This document shows positions 35,458 to 45,299 of a stretch of 49,765 bases of DNA, in pieces. How positions within the stretch are numbered: position 1 is the first letter of the stretch; every line of letters begins with the position of its first letter. The notes under the pieces are model-generated. The model worked only from the letters and a program-made list of their open reading frames with translations, did not search any database and was not told the origin of the DNA. Source of the stretch: Seiridium cupressi. Taxonomy: Eukaryota; Ascomycota; Sordariomycetes; Amphisphaeriales; Sporocadaceae. The stretch is from the NCBI GenBank assembly GCA_036674765.1, contig JARVKI010000170.1, positions 1 through 49,765 on the forward strand, written 5' to 3'. The position numbers and the translations under genes were made by a program.

Positions 35458-36002
35458 TGTCGATCGAGAACCAATTATTGCCTCCTGAGTTTCCCAAACA
35501 AAGTTCGAATCGAGGGGAGGTTGAGTAAGGGAGGCGATCAGTGATGCGTGCATGAGTATGGATGTTGTTTGGAAATTGATTGTAATGATCAATGATATAC
35601 GTCAAATACACCATGCTCTCATGGCCTCGGTTGATCGGAACAGTGAGAGACGCGGACGGATTGTCGACGACGTAGTTATTCGTCTTCCACTCCGGGAGAT
35701 AGGTTGGCAGCCATGAGGTGTCTAGTCTTCGTGCTAGCCATGACTATCTCCACATCCGGTATATGACCAGGATCCAACGACAGGGGCTCAGTAAGGAAGT
35801 GGGTAAACCTTGTCCATGTTGCGAGAAAGTCATGATACCACAGAAAAAGAACGGCGAGTGCCACAGCAAATGCGAGACATCGTGCAAGAAGGAGTATGTG
35901 ATGTGCGATGATCTTTGGCTGTGGGCTGCTAAAAGTATGCTGACTTATCGCCGTCTCAGGCCCAAATGCGTCGCCCAGCACAACAGTGTAGGGTTGGTTC
36001 AA
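35402..36002 (-). pseudogene. Broken DUF3431-family gene
   Basis: The minus strand encodes a hydrophobic segment (HHILLLARCLAFAVALAVLFLWY, shorter here as one membrane anchor), then DVEIVMASTK. One base later, in another frame, come LDTSWLPTYLPEW, YVVDNPSA, LTVPINRGHESMVYL and TYIIDHY. The second part carries the family pattern I know from DUF3431 proteins (EW..N.YVVD..., N+GHE..VYLTYIIDHY). The frames join only through a one-base shift near 35725. The upstream end has no ATG in frame (a TTG opens it and a stop lies 15 codons before), and the C-terminal half of the domain is missing at the overlap with the Zn2Cys6 gene. It is therefore truncated at both ends as well as frameshifted. Confidence 0.65.
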
Positions 36003-36271
36003 TCTCGAAGGGGCTGAATGGTGAGGGATTGGGAAACTCGATATTCAAGCAGATTGAATGCACGAGGAAGAACGGCTCAGCTTTGCGTAAACCGCCGAAG
36101 CTAGGATGTCAGCCCGCAAATCATGATGCAACTACATTCACGGACCCAAAAGGTTCCCCTTCACTCACCAGCGGAGCTATCGCTGGGATAATTGTGGGTT
36201 CACTAGCATTAATCAGCATAGTAGCGACGCTTGCATACTATCGTCGACGGCGTCAGCAAAGGTCCATGTAG
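35966..36271 (+). pseudogene. Orphan C-terminal membrane-anchor exon
   Basis: The last ~45 codons (36130-36271) read TDPKGSPSLTSGAIAGIIVG, a continuing hydrophobic span and then YRRRRQQRSM with a stop. This is the classic tail of a fungal single-pass surface protein: Ser/Thr-rich stalk, Gly-rich transmembrane helix and basic stop-transfer. Upstream in this frame there is no signal peptide or ectodomain, and it runs into the antisense DUF3431 relic. It is probably a leftover 3' exon; a small functional gene with an unrecognised upstream exon is possible. Confidence 0.4.
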
Positions 36272-37896
36272 GGATGATGTACGCATACCGAACCATACCC
36301 ACTCGAATTTGAGCCCAAATTCGTGATGGGTATTGGGGTTGCGTCTAGTGTAGCGCAGGTGCACAGTGGAACAATAGCAGAGGTGCCAGATAGGCCTGTA
36401 GGGCACCGATATGAGTAAGATGCAGGTCATCAGCCACGAGGGAGTATGCATTTTTTTATTAGAGTGTATAATGGCAAACGATTTCGCGACTCTATTTAGT
36501 TGGCTGACTGTATATTTGGAGCAGCAGCCGTACCTGCTGTCTTGGTATGTTTCATGATCGAATAAGAAGTTCGCTAGTAATTTTGAGAAGAGGCTGACGT
36601 GTTATTTACCGTGCCATTATAAGACTGGCAATTACTTGAACTCCACCAAACGTGGTTTTATACAGGCAAACCTCAAGAATGAATAAAACACACGTCCAAC
36701 TATTAAAAGAAAAAAAAGAGCCTCTCACAGGGGACATGCAAGAGAGGTCATTGACAAAGCAGTTTTTACTTCGTGCAAACTTTTTTTTTGTCATATTCCA
36801 GTAAAGATATAAGCATTCATCGTTCTGAATGTCTTGTTTTAATCTGTCTCTCTTTTTCTCTCCCTATCAAGCGATTTAGCACAGAACACAGGACTAAGGT
36901 TTCACCTTGTGTCCCAAGACTGCTCACAGCTTGAGTGGAATCAAGAACCCATGAAGCAGACCACGATCAGCATTTTTGACTATCCGATACACTCGATTTT
37001 AACCTTATATCCTCTAATATCAGTTATACTCTGGACCGGACGTGTTCCGTCTATAAACCCGGGTTGCGCATATAGATTGTCGGTTTTCTTGGCTATAAAC
37101 AATAACACCAGGTATAAACTACTTTTTGATGACTTTTATCGAATGTCCTTTTAGCTATTAGTTGCGAACACTGTTGTGAAGTGGTCTCATTCTTGTATTA
37201 TGCGACATTGAGAAAGAAGGTTTCATTCAAGCTGTAGTTTGCAAGCTGTCGTAGAGTACAGAGCCATGGCCTATCGTCAGATATTAGGACCACCGGGGTA
37301 TCAAGTTGTTTTCTTTAACACGCAAATATTCGCTTTTGTTTAACGTTCCAAAGTTGTGCAACACATCATAAGCCCTCGATTCCTTAGAGTCACCCTTGTG
37401 ATAACGTGATAATTGTTTAATTTGCCTCCGAGTAAGGAACTCTCGTAATCAAAGAGCACCAATCTCATTCACTTCGTATCTTTGAGGCGAGATAAATTAA
37501 GCCCTTGTCCTATTTCTCGCCTCGCGCAATCCTTGAAAACTTTAAATCCCCTAAATGTCAATTGTGGGTCGGAAGCTCTATATTGTAGTTAGTCATTGAA
37601 CTCTATTTAACGAACTCACTGGTCTAGACCAGGGGAACAGGAGCCGACCCTTGGCGCAGCCCCGGGTTGGACGCGAGAACCGCGTTGGTTTCGCCAATGT
37701 TACAGTTTTCCACCAGCAGATTCCGCATTCTGTCATGGCGGTTTAGCACGAACCTCGATGGATGATGAGATCGTTTTGGTAGCAACTGTATGCACACATA
37801 CCATTATCAGCCAGGCAAAACACGTATTCAACTCATGATTTCAAGTTCGCGGATTACTACAAATCATTTGGCATTCTGAGCAATTAGCAATATCGT
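36272..37896. other. 1.6-kb gene-free stretch
   Basis: Moderately AT-rich, with no ORF above about 80 codons and no recognisable domain or RNA. A GC-rich patch at 37625-37690 stands out slightly but is not identifiable. Confidence 0.5.
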
Positions 37897-39393
37897 TTAT
37901 CTAGTTAACCAACTCTGACTCCTCAACGTCAGTATACCTATTATGGACGCCCAACCAATAAAGAAGGTTTGAAAAAATACAGCCAAACTCGCATACTGGA
38001 GTATCCATACCAGGTTCGAATCCCTTTGTGTCACCTCAACTTCCCGCTCTTCATCTTTGCTGCTCCTCGACACAACCGTAACGCTCGAGTCATCTCGCAA
38101 TGCATCGGGAATGAGCAGCAAGCTCATGCAGGTGCCGAATAGCACAATGCAGAAGAGATCAGTTGCCACTATTCGCGGCTCAGAAGCCAAAGCCACTAGA
38201 CGTAGAACTACAATTCCAATGTAGGTGACACTCGACAAACTTGTACACGTAAGGTTCAAGATTGGAAACAGATCTCCATGTCTATGGTCAGCCATGGAAT
38301 TTGCGGCCTGGCCGAGAGGTTGGTAAGCTGTGGGCAAGAATCCAGAACCCCTCCAAGAGCGAAAAATGACGTTCTTCAGTTGATGACGGGCTTCTGAGAA
38401 TGTGAGTCGCATGAGCCCTCGAAGGAGGTATGTGTAGCTGCTGCGCTCCCAGCGAACATACATGAGCAATGCTTTGTAGGCTATTTCGGGGGCTTTGGTA
38501 TGGCTGATCGCGTTGCTCTGGTAGACAGTCCGCCAACCGGCTTGGAGCAACTTCATCGTGAGCTCGATGTCTTCACCGTGTCGTAGTGGGTGGCCCAGGA
38601 ACCATTGCTCGGTCAGCTCGTCGATGTGAGGGCTGATGTATTTCCGTCTGAATGCAGAGATGGCTCCAGGGAGGATGACGACAAATCCGGACTTCGTCTG
38701 CGCGGAGCGTGGAATATTACCGCCGTATTGGAACAAGATGTGCAACAACCGTGGAATCAAAGCCCTCCAGCTGTGTTGTTCTGGGCTGCCGGTATTCGCC
38801 ACGGATAGATGACCAGCCACTCCGCCCACTGAGGAATCCATGACAAGGGGGGTCACAATGTTGCGAAGAGTAGCTGGTGTTAAGACACTGTCGGAGTCCA
38901 GTGTCACCAAAATCTCGTGGTTGCCTTGTTTGATTCCTGTAACCAGAGCTTGTCTCTTGCCACCATTTGTTTCATGCCGCTTGACTGTGCATTTGATCTT
39001 TGCTTCGAGGGCTGCATCAGAAGCAATGCCCATATGATACCAAGTATCGTCTGTTGACCCATCATCAACAATGATCAAATGCACCTTATCCCTGGGGTAG
39101 TCCGAGCACAGAACGCTTTTCACAGACTCTTTAATGAAGGAAGATTCATTATATACCGGAATTACCACATCGACTAGTGGCAGCTGACCATCGTCCACGA
39201 TTCCTGCTTGGGGCTCGTAGGTCTTCCATCGCAGTGTTATCCAAAGGAAGTTGGCGAGAAGAAGAAACGAAAGCGGACGCAGTACTTTCTCGAGAAATGA
39301 TGCCTCCCTCTGGCTGTGAATGTACTGCAGGAACGCGAAGGTGAGGATTGACCCCGAGAAAACTACGATAGCAATAACCGACCGGGAAGCCAT
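37897..39393 (-). CDS. Membrane GT2 polysaccharide synthase (hyaluronan-synthase/Cps1-like)
   Basis: Intron-less, 498 residues, ATG at 39393. Two N-terminal spans (residues about 6-24 and 42-55) precede a cytosolic GT-A domain: VVIPVYNE (77-83), UDP-binding IIVDDGSTDD (107-116), NGGKRQAL (143-150), the DxD motif LDSDS (165-169), a catalytic-base region HGEDIELT (272-279), then MYVRWERS (311-318). Three or four C-terminal spans complete a processive synthase fold like hyaluronan, chitin or Cps1-type enzymes that polymerise and export a polysaccharide. The usual QxxRW acceptor motif reads MxxRW: Arg-Trp are kept and Gln is replaced by Met. It is divergent from the AA11-type LPMO across a 449-bp interval. 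The product sugar cannot be inferred. Confidence 0.85.
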   Translation of the reverse strand: MASRSVIAIVVFSGSILTFAFLQYIHSQREASFLEKVLRPLSFLLLANFLWITLRWKTYEPQAGIVDDGQLPLVDVVIPVYNESSFIKESVKSVLCSDYPRDKVHLIIVDDGSTDDTWYHMGIASDAALEAKIKCTVKRHETNGGKRQALVTGIKQGNHEILVTLDSDSVLTPATLRNIVTPLVMDSSVGGVAGHLSVANTGSPEQHSWRALIPRLLHILFQYGGNIPRSAQTKSGFVVILPGAISAFRRKYISPHIDELTEQWFLGHPLRHGEDIELTMKLLQAGWRTVYQSNAISHTKAPEIAYKALLMYVRWERSSYTYLLRGLMRLTFSEARHQLKNVIFRSWRGSGFLPTAYQPLGQAANSMADHRHGDLFPILNLTCTSLSSVTYIGIVVLRLVALASEPRIVATDLFCIVLFGTCMSLLLIPDALRDDSSVTVVSRSSKDEEREVEVTQRDSNLVWILQYASLAVFFQTFFIGWASIIGILTLRSQSWLTR

Positions 39394-39842
39394 TTGGAAA
39401 CCTTTAGCCCAGGGGATCCAAGTTCATAACATGTGATCCGAATGTGAAAAGAAACGGACGAATACAATCTATTAAATACTATATTGTGTCTGTGGCAGTA
39501 CAGGCCAGTCACGTTTGTGAATCTCGAGTATCCCGGGGTGTTGGGCGCTATTCCGCATGGTTTAATTACAGGATCCACTTTCCGATTTCCGCTGCCCGTG
39601 GCAGAAACTTTATTCTTCCCCTCTATGCCCGATAGCCGGCCTGGAACCTTGGTTACGATAGCTTGGCAGATAGGTCTGCATGGGCCTGAACCGGCAATTC
39701 TATTCGCCCATTAGCATAGTTGATAAGCGTCAAATGTTGAGCTGACTGAGGGCTGTCGAACTCGTTGCGCCTGACTTATTCTTTCTCCTTTTCTTTTTCT
39801 CGCACTCAAATATATTCTGTCATAAAACTTTTCACGCCAAAA
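39394..39842. promoter_or_regulatory. Bidirectional promoter between GT2 and AA11 genes
   Basis: Start codons of the divergent GT2 synthase and LPMO genes are 449 bp apart, so this interval holds both promoters. Pyrimidine-rich tracts (TTCTCCTTTTC) lie just upstream of the LPMO ATG. No specific factor site claimed. Confidence 0.55.
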
Positions 39843-40808
39843 ATGTTAGCAGGAGGATTTGTTACCAACATCGTCCCGTGCCTGGGCCTCATGTTGAGTC
39901 ATGTGCTCGGGCATACCTTGATGCAGCACCCCATTCCTTTCCCCAGCCAGTTGAAGGATAACGGTCCCATGGCGAAGGATGGCTCAAACTGGCCATGTTC
40001 AGGTGAAACAGAATATGACTGGAGCGGCATCTCCAACATCTGGGAGCGCGGGTCTCAGCAGTATTTGCAGTATGACTATTCTCCAATGCCTACGCTGCAG
40101 ACAACACTAACAAGTATATCTAGGGCCATGGGAGGTGCTTCCCATGGTGGTGGCTCTTGTCAGATATCCATTACGACCGATCTCAAACCAACGCGCAAGA
40201 GTGAATTCAGAGTCATACACTCTATCGAGGGCGGATGCCCTATTCGCAATCTCACGGAGGTGAATTATGGAGACTCGGCGACGGTCTTGCTGCCTAGCAT
40301 CTACAACTTCACGGTACCTTCCTGGGTGCCGATTGGCCCAGTAGTCATGGCTTGGACATGGTATGGGAGATGGAGTGTGCCGGAAATGTTCATGAACTGC
40401 GCGCCAGTCATGGTCTTGGGGCATGACCAGGGCGCTGATGTCCCTGACGCGGTCCTGGACGAGCATTTTGACAATGCACCGCTCATTTTTGAAGCTAACA
40501 ACGGAAATGGCTGCTGGACTCTCAACACTGGGAACTGCGTGAAGTTTCCTAATCCCGGAGCCTCTGTCGAGGTGAATGTGGAATGTCCTTTTGATGAGCA
40601 GCAGCAAGTTGTGGGAACCTGCTCGCCGGAATTCACGCGGAGGTCGCACCGGGAACGTAGCTTCATATATACACTGCTATCCGCTATGTTTGTCATGACA
40701 TTCATGTTCGGGGTTTTCGTGGGAGCCAAAAGGATGGCAATGAGGATACGTCGCAACGACGGGTTTTGGGTCGTAAGCGATGGGAAGGGAGCAAGCTCCA
40801 CACTTTGA
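39843..40808 (+). CDS. AA11-type lytic polysaccharide monooxygenase, membrane-anchored
   Basis: Copper-dependent oxidative enzyme; characterised AA11 members act on chitin. ATG at 39843. Exons 39843-40069 and 40124-40808 give 303 residues; the 54-nt intron (GTATGA donor, CACTAAC branch, CTAG end) is a multiple of three without stops, and removing it restores the family spacing before the second His. The signal peptide ends at VLG, leaving mature HTLMQHPIPFP with His24 as the copper-brace His1. Family motifs: DGSNWPC, GASHGGGSCQISITTD with the second brace His (about residue 83), RVIHSIEGGCP, AWTWYGRW and EMFMNCAPV. The axial Tyr of EMYMNCAP in AA11 is Phe here (about 165). The C-terminus is a membrane span (about 256-276) with basic AKRMAMRIRR instead of a Ser-rich linker or binding module. 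It is paired with the GT2 gene. Confidence 0.82.
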   Translation: MLAGGFVTNIVPCLGLMLSHVLGHTLMQHPIPFPSQLKDNGPMAKDGSNWPCSGETEYDWSGISNIWERGSQQYLQYDYSPMPTLQTTLTSISRAMGGASHGGGSCQISITTDLKPTRKSEFRVIHSIEGGCPIRNLTEVNYGDSATVLLPSIYNFTVPSWVPIGPVVMAWTWYGRWSVPEMFMNCAPVMVLGHDQGADVPDAVLDEHFDNAPLIFEANNGNGCWTLNTGNCVKFPNPGASVEVNVECPFDEQQQVVGTCSPEFTRRSHRERSFIYTLLSAMFVMTFMFGVFVGAKRMAMRIRRNDGFWVVSDGKGASSTL

Positions 40809-41099
40809 TTGAAAATGGAACAGTTTTTGATATATTTTATAAAAGATGTCACAATCCCACCACAACCCAAGGCAACGAGGCTCATGTGTGGGAGGACAGG
40901 ATTCTCTTATGCTTGTCATCAATGTATGTTGTATGCAGAAGGATAGCCTTATATATAGATCTCGGATTCTTACTCTATGGATCCATAGCGCTTGGTCTTC
41001 ATATGCTCGCTTTCTGAAAGGTTCGGTCGCGGCATGACTTGACAGACTGCATCGATTCATGCCATCCAAATTCAGTTGTTCACGAGATTTCCTATGCTA

Positions 41100-43027
41100 C
41101 TAGAAAAGCCAGGTCGCGGCCCTCTTGATCCTCCCTTGCCAAGTCCTGGGGTGTGAGGGCTTACCCTCGTCCACGGTGTGCGTGTCAGTGATCAAATCCA
41201 TATCGACTAGACGGACCACCTTCGTCCTCTTAACGAGTTTCCAGCCAAGATACATGATCAACATGACGGGCAGCTCGATATAATAGCTGACAAAGCTAAC
41301 AGCGTCGAAACTTGGACTGAAGCAATCCCAGCCCTGCACAAGTATGATGACGGCGTTGAGAATGACGCAGAGATATGGGCCAACAGGGTATGTCCAGTTG
41401 CGGAACGGTAAAAGGTGTGTCTTCCCTTGCACCTCGAGGGCACGACGGAAGCGGATGGAAGTGACGCCAATGGCGATCCAACTCAACTGATTGGATACAC
41501 CGACGATACTAAGAAATTTCATGTCAGGTACCTTCTCGGAGCGAGATGAAGTAGGCGGAACCCACTTTTGTAGCCATGACCATAATTGGCCAGCACCAAT
41601 ATAACTTGACCCGAAGCACAGTCCGCTTATCAAGCTTGTAGTAATGACGGAAATCCATGGCACCTGATTCCTGTTCAGCCTGCCAAAGACTCGTGGGGCA
41701 TGCCCCTCCATGGCAAGGGTGTAGAGCAGTCTAGTTCCAGCAAACAGAGCATGGTTGCCGGCGGAGAGAACACTCGTCAATATGACGGCGTTGATCACGC
41801 TCCCCGCGGCATGAGCGCCGGTCATCTCAAATACAACGGTGAAGGGAGACGTGGTAGTTGTCTTGTTTGATAGGTTAGGGTAGTTGTATGGGACATCAAG
41901 CCCAATGAGCAATACTGATAAGATACTACTGCATGTCAACCAAGCTGCATTCGAGAATCAAGGCTCAAGGGGCGCGGGCTGGACAGGACTCACTAAAACA
42001 AGAGTATCCGCCAGAAGACATTCTTGACCACTCGAGGGAGGTTCTTGGTTGGATTCTTGGTCTCACCAGCCGTGATGGCTATGGACTCAGTACCACCGTC
42101 TGTAGGTAGTCAGCAACGCAAAGTAATGCCTAAAGGTTAGCTTACATGCAAACGCAGCAGTCACAAAGACAGACGCGAAACCTCCTATACCACCGACAAA
42201 GGGGGCGCCTGGAATGTGCCAATTCTTTCCCCCAATGTAATGACCCTCTGAGTTACCCCCACAATTGACGACTATGCCCATAACAATGAAGACCTAATGC
42301 CATAGGTAAGCAGAAGAAGCCAATCGGGACTCGTCATATGCCCATTTACGCACCAGGATTGTTATGACCTTGAGCAAGCTGAGCCAATATTCCAGCTTTC
42401 AGAAGCGTTAGCGCAGTAGAGAAAATGGTCGCGTGGAAACAACCTCGCCATATGCAGACACAGTGATGATGTTCGCACATATAAGCACCGCCCAGAAGAT
42501 TAGACTGAGTGCCCAGCCAGGAAAGTTAGAAGTCCAGAATGCGAAAACGAGCTGTAAAGCCACTAAGTCCGAGGCGGTGGATACAGCATCGTTGAACCAG
42601 TAATTCCACGTCAATGCAAAGCCAAACGCATCGTCAACAAAACGTCTGACAGCAGAGGTTAGCAACCAACACCGTGGTTTTGGGATCTCCATCCTTACCC
42701 AGCGAAGGTACAGAAGCTGCCAGCCACGGGTATAAACGCAGCCATCTCTCCCAAGCTCAACATGGTGGTGAAAACAATACCGCCAACAATCGCATACGCG
42801 ATCAGTATCGAGGCCGGTCCTCCAGTCGCAAGCGACTTTCCAGTACCTAGGAACAGACCAGTTCCAATCGTCCCGCCGATGGCGATCATCTGCACTTGTC
42901 GAGCAGATAATGATCGCCGCAATCGATCGGATTGAATCCTGTGCTCCTCCGAGATGTCATCAGCCAACCCATCATGGGCGGTCTTGGCCTCCCCTGAGCC
43001 CGCTGCAGCGCTATGGGACATGTTCAT
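41100..43027 (-). CDS. Amino-acid permease (APC superfamily, fungal YAT type)
   Basis: Plasma-membrane amino acid/proton symporter. Exons on the minus strand: 43027-42699, 42645-42444, 42395-42354, 42293-42146, 42099-41994, 41928-41566, 41508-41100; all phases agree, giving 532 residues, normal for the family. Motifs: IAIGGTIGTGLFLGTG (span 1), GEMAAFIPVAGSF (span 2-3), NYWFNDAVSTASDL, AYGELEYWLSLLKV, AFAYGGTESIAITAGET, LSAGNHALFAGTRLLYTLA and LVGVSNQ-like IVGVSNQLSWIAIG. The order and sequences resemble Can1/Lyp1-like basic amino-acid permeases more than Gap1, but specificity cannot be fixed by eye. The 57-nt sixth intron (41565-41509) is in frame and stop-free. Convergent with the AA11 gene. 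Confidence 0.88.
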
Positions 43028-44394
43028 GAATTATTCGGCCAGTAGCGGGATGTTGCACGGTTGCCCTCCACGACTCTGGGACGTATGCAAGTTTCCCGGG
43101 CAAGCGTCGAAAATTTCATCTCGGCGTAACGTACCTATGTTACCCGAAGGATTGCGGCAACGTTGGATTGTGCTTGGTGGGGTTCAGGTCACGAGGAATT
43201 GCGTATGTCGAGCAGGTTACGTAACAAGCTTTCGCTTAACAAACCTACTTCGCCCGGCAGTTTTTGGCACTAGTTAGTGCTGACAGTAACAGAGCTGGCA
43301 GCACGCTACGGATTGCAGCTTATTGGGGTTTCTATCGGCCAAGCTCTCCCGTGCTTCCGCATTAGTTAGACTACCAATAACGGTATGCCAGCTATTTGGC
43401 CAGCTCTTTCCCATGAGGTAAACATTTATATCTATCTACATATGTTAGGCATTGTCAAATCACCTAAGCGCTCTTTATAACGGTACTCTAATATGAGTAT
43501 CTATCCTTATGGCTTTATGCCAGTAGCTTCGGCATTGCTTAGTGAGGCCGGCGTCCGAGAGAATCCGGACGGTGGTTCTCACTATAAGTTTCTGCCAGCA
43601 TTTTCAGCCGCTTTCTCTGCAACTGCATATACCGTAGTCAAGATGTTTCAGCGAGGGATGATCGGAAATATGCTCGCATCGCAATCGTAAAGGTTTTCTG
43701 AGCCTCGTACGCGCGACTCCTCGTCGACGACATCCCTAAAGTCAGCTTGCATCCTCATACATCCCGCGTGGGTGGTAATTTGTAACCTCGGGAGGTTTGG
43801 CGACTTTTTTTTATTTCCGAGAATGTTGACATGCTTTTATGCCAGTGCGGCAGTCGGCGGCCGTTAGACTTGACGATCGAATCGAGGTTAAGCTATTTCG
43901 CAAATCTTTTGATTTACGAGACATGCATAGCCAGCAACTCTGCGTCTAGAGGAGAACAATACGCACAGTCAATGACAGGCGGATCCTTAGCCTTTAGTCC
44001 TTTTAACATGAGCTATACCTCTACGGAGAGAGTGCGCAATCATTGCAACCACAGGCATGCAGTTCCTGGGCGCCTGAACTCTGGGCTGCGTATACGTTAA
44101 TTTTCTGATCATGGCCACAGTTGCACTTGATTCGATGGAATCAAGTATCATGCAGGATGCAGAACTATGCCGAAGCTTTAGACCCTTGCTCGGACGCAGA
44201 GAACCCAACGTGTTTAAGAGATCCTGTAATTGCTCTTCCTCGGTGTTACGAATGCAGGCCGGAAGCCAGGCCTTATGTGGAGAACGGGACGCCTAGGCGA
44301 CGAATCACTGCCACAACAATCTCATTAGACAAAGAAGATATAGGGACCCAGGTTACGTAACGGATCAGTAAGCCTTAATAATAATCTATAAAAA
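43028..44394. other. 1.4-kb non-coding flank before the retroelement
   Basis: Contains the permease promoter. Short ORFs have no recognised domain. A GTTACGTAAC palindrome occurs at about 43218 and again at about 44352, beside the first LTR fragment; these may be old insertion scars or chance. Confidence 0.4.
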
Positions 44395-44645
44395 TTATAA
44401 AAATTATAAAATAATTTATATAATTTAAAAATATTAATAAAAAAATAAAAAAATATATATATAAAAAATATTTTTTATATAAATAATTATTATTTTAATA
44501 ATTAATTTAAATATTTATTTACTTATAAATAAAACTTATTAAACCTTAACGATTATATTTTTATTTTACTAAAGACTTAATATTTTTATTTTATATTACG
44601 TACCCTATTAGTATAAACTTAATATTAGTATATTATCTTAAGGTT
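44395..44645 (+). repeat. Partial, RIPed LTR fragment (second copy)
   Basis: AT-rich segment in the same orientation as the LTR that follows. About 44440-44530 nearly equals 44935-45020 (shared AATTATTATTTTAATAATTA and TTTAAATATTTATTTACTTA), and the segment after it also shares the TAAACTTAA words. It is best read as a fragment of an earlier insertion of the same family. Confidence 0.6.
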
Positions 44646-44708
44646 TATCCTGGCGATAGTATATTCGTTACACTCGGATGGAGAGTTGAATAGATGGAGT
44701 AGTTAATT

Positions 44709-45230
44709 GTTACGAACGAGCTCCGGGCAGGCCCCAGGATAGGCCGCAGGCCCCGCGCATAAGTACAGGTGACAGACGAGGACTGGCACCTGGGCAGATC
44801 GGAAGTCACGTAACTGGATCACCAGTAGATCGGTGAGCCAAGGGCGATCCAACAGTGAGCCAGGACAAAGGATCACCTTTAAATCACCACGTTTATAATA
44901 AGCTAACGGTAAACTACCAACATTAATAAAAAAATATATAATAAGGATTAGATTTCCTAATATTATATAGATAATTATTATTTTAATAATTAATTTAAAT
45001 ATTTATTTACTTATAAATAATATTTTATAAACGATAATAATATTTTAAACTTTTAGCGGAAATAATATTAAAAACTTAACCGGTAAACTTAACACTTTAT
45101 ATATAATATATTAAATATAATAATAATAATAAAAGTTAACGGTATAATTAAATAACTTTTAATAAGTTTATAATAACGTTTATAATAATAATTAATAATT
45201 CGTCGAATAAATCGCGGTTATTTTTATTAC
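44709..45230 (+). repeat. LTR of Ty3/Gypsy element (5' LTR of the element to the right)
   Basis: Starts at TGTTACGAACGAG and ends at about ATTACA (TG...CA type). The first ~200 bp are GC-normal and the rest is strongly AT-rich. The right boundary is supported because position 1 of the window, the reversed copy, starts at the same point. The partner LTR lies off the right edge, so target-site duplications cannot be checked. Confidence 0.6.
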
Positions 45231-45299
45231 AACGTTAATTATTAACGGGATTAATTATAAAATATTAATACCGTAATTTTATAACGGTAAAAATAATAG

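Noticed and set aside
36272..37896. Search for a CRISPR array, a long ncRNA or a hidden gene in the 1.6-kb gap
   Set aside because: No regularly spaced repeats, no conserved structure and no coding pattern; CRISPR would not be expected in a fungus.
43493..44360. Several 60-90 codon ORFs left of the retroelement
   Set aside because: No recognised domains, no splice continuity and overlapping frames on both strands.
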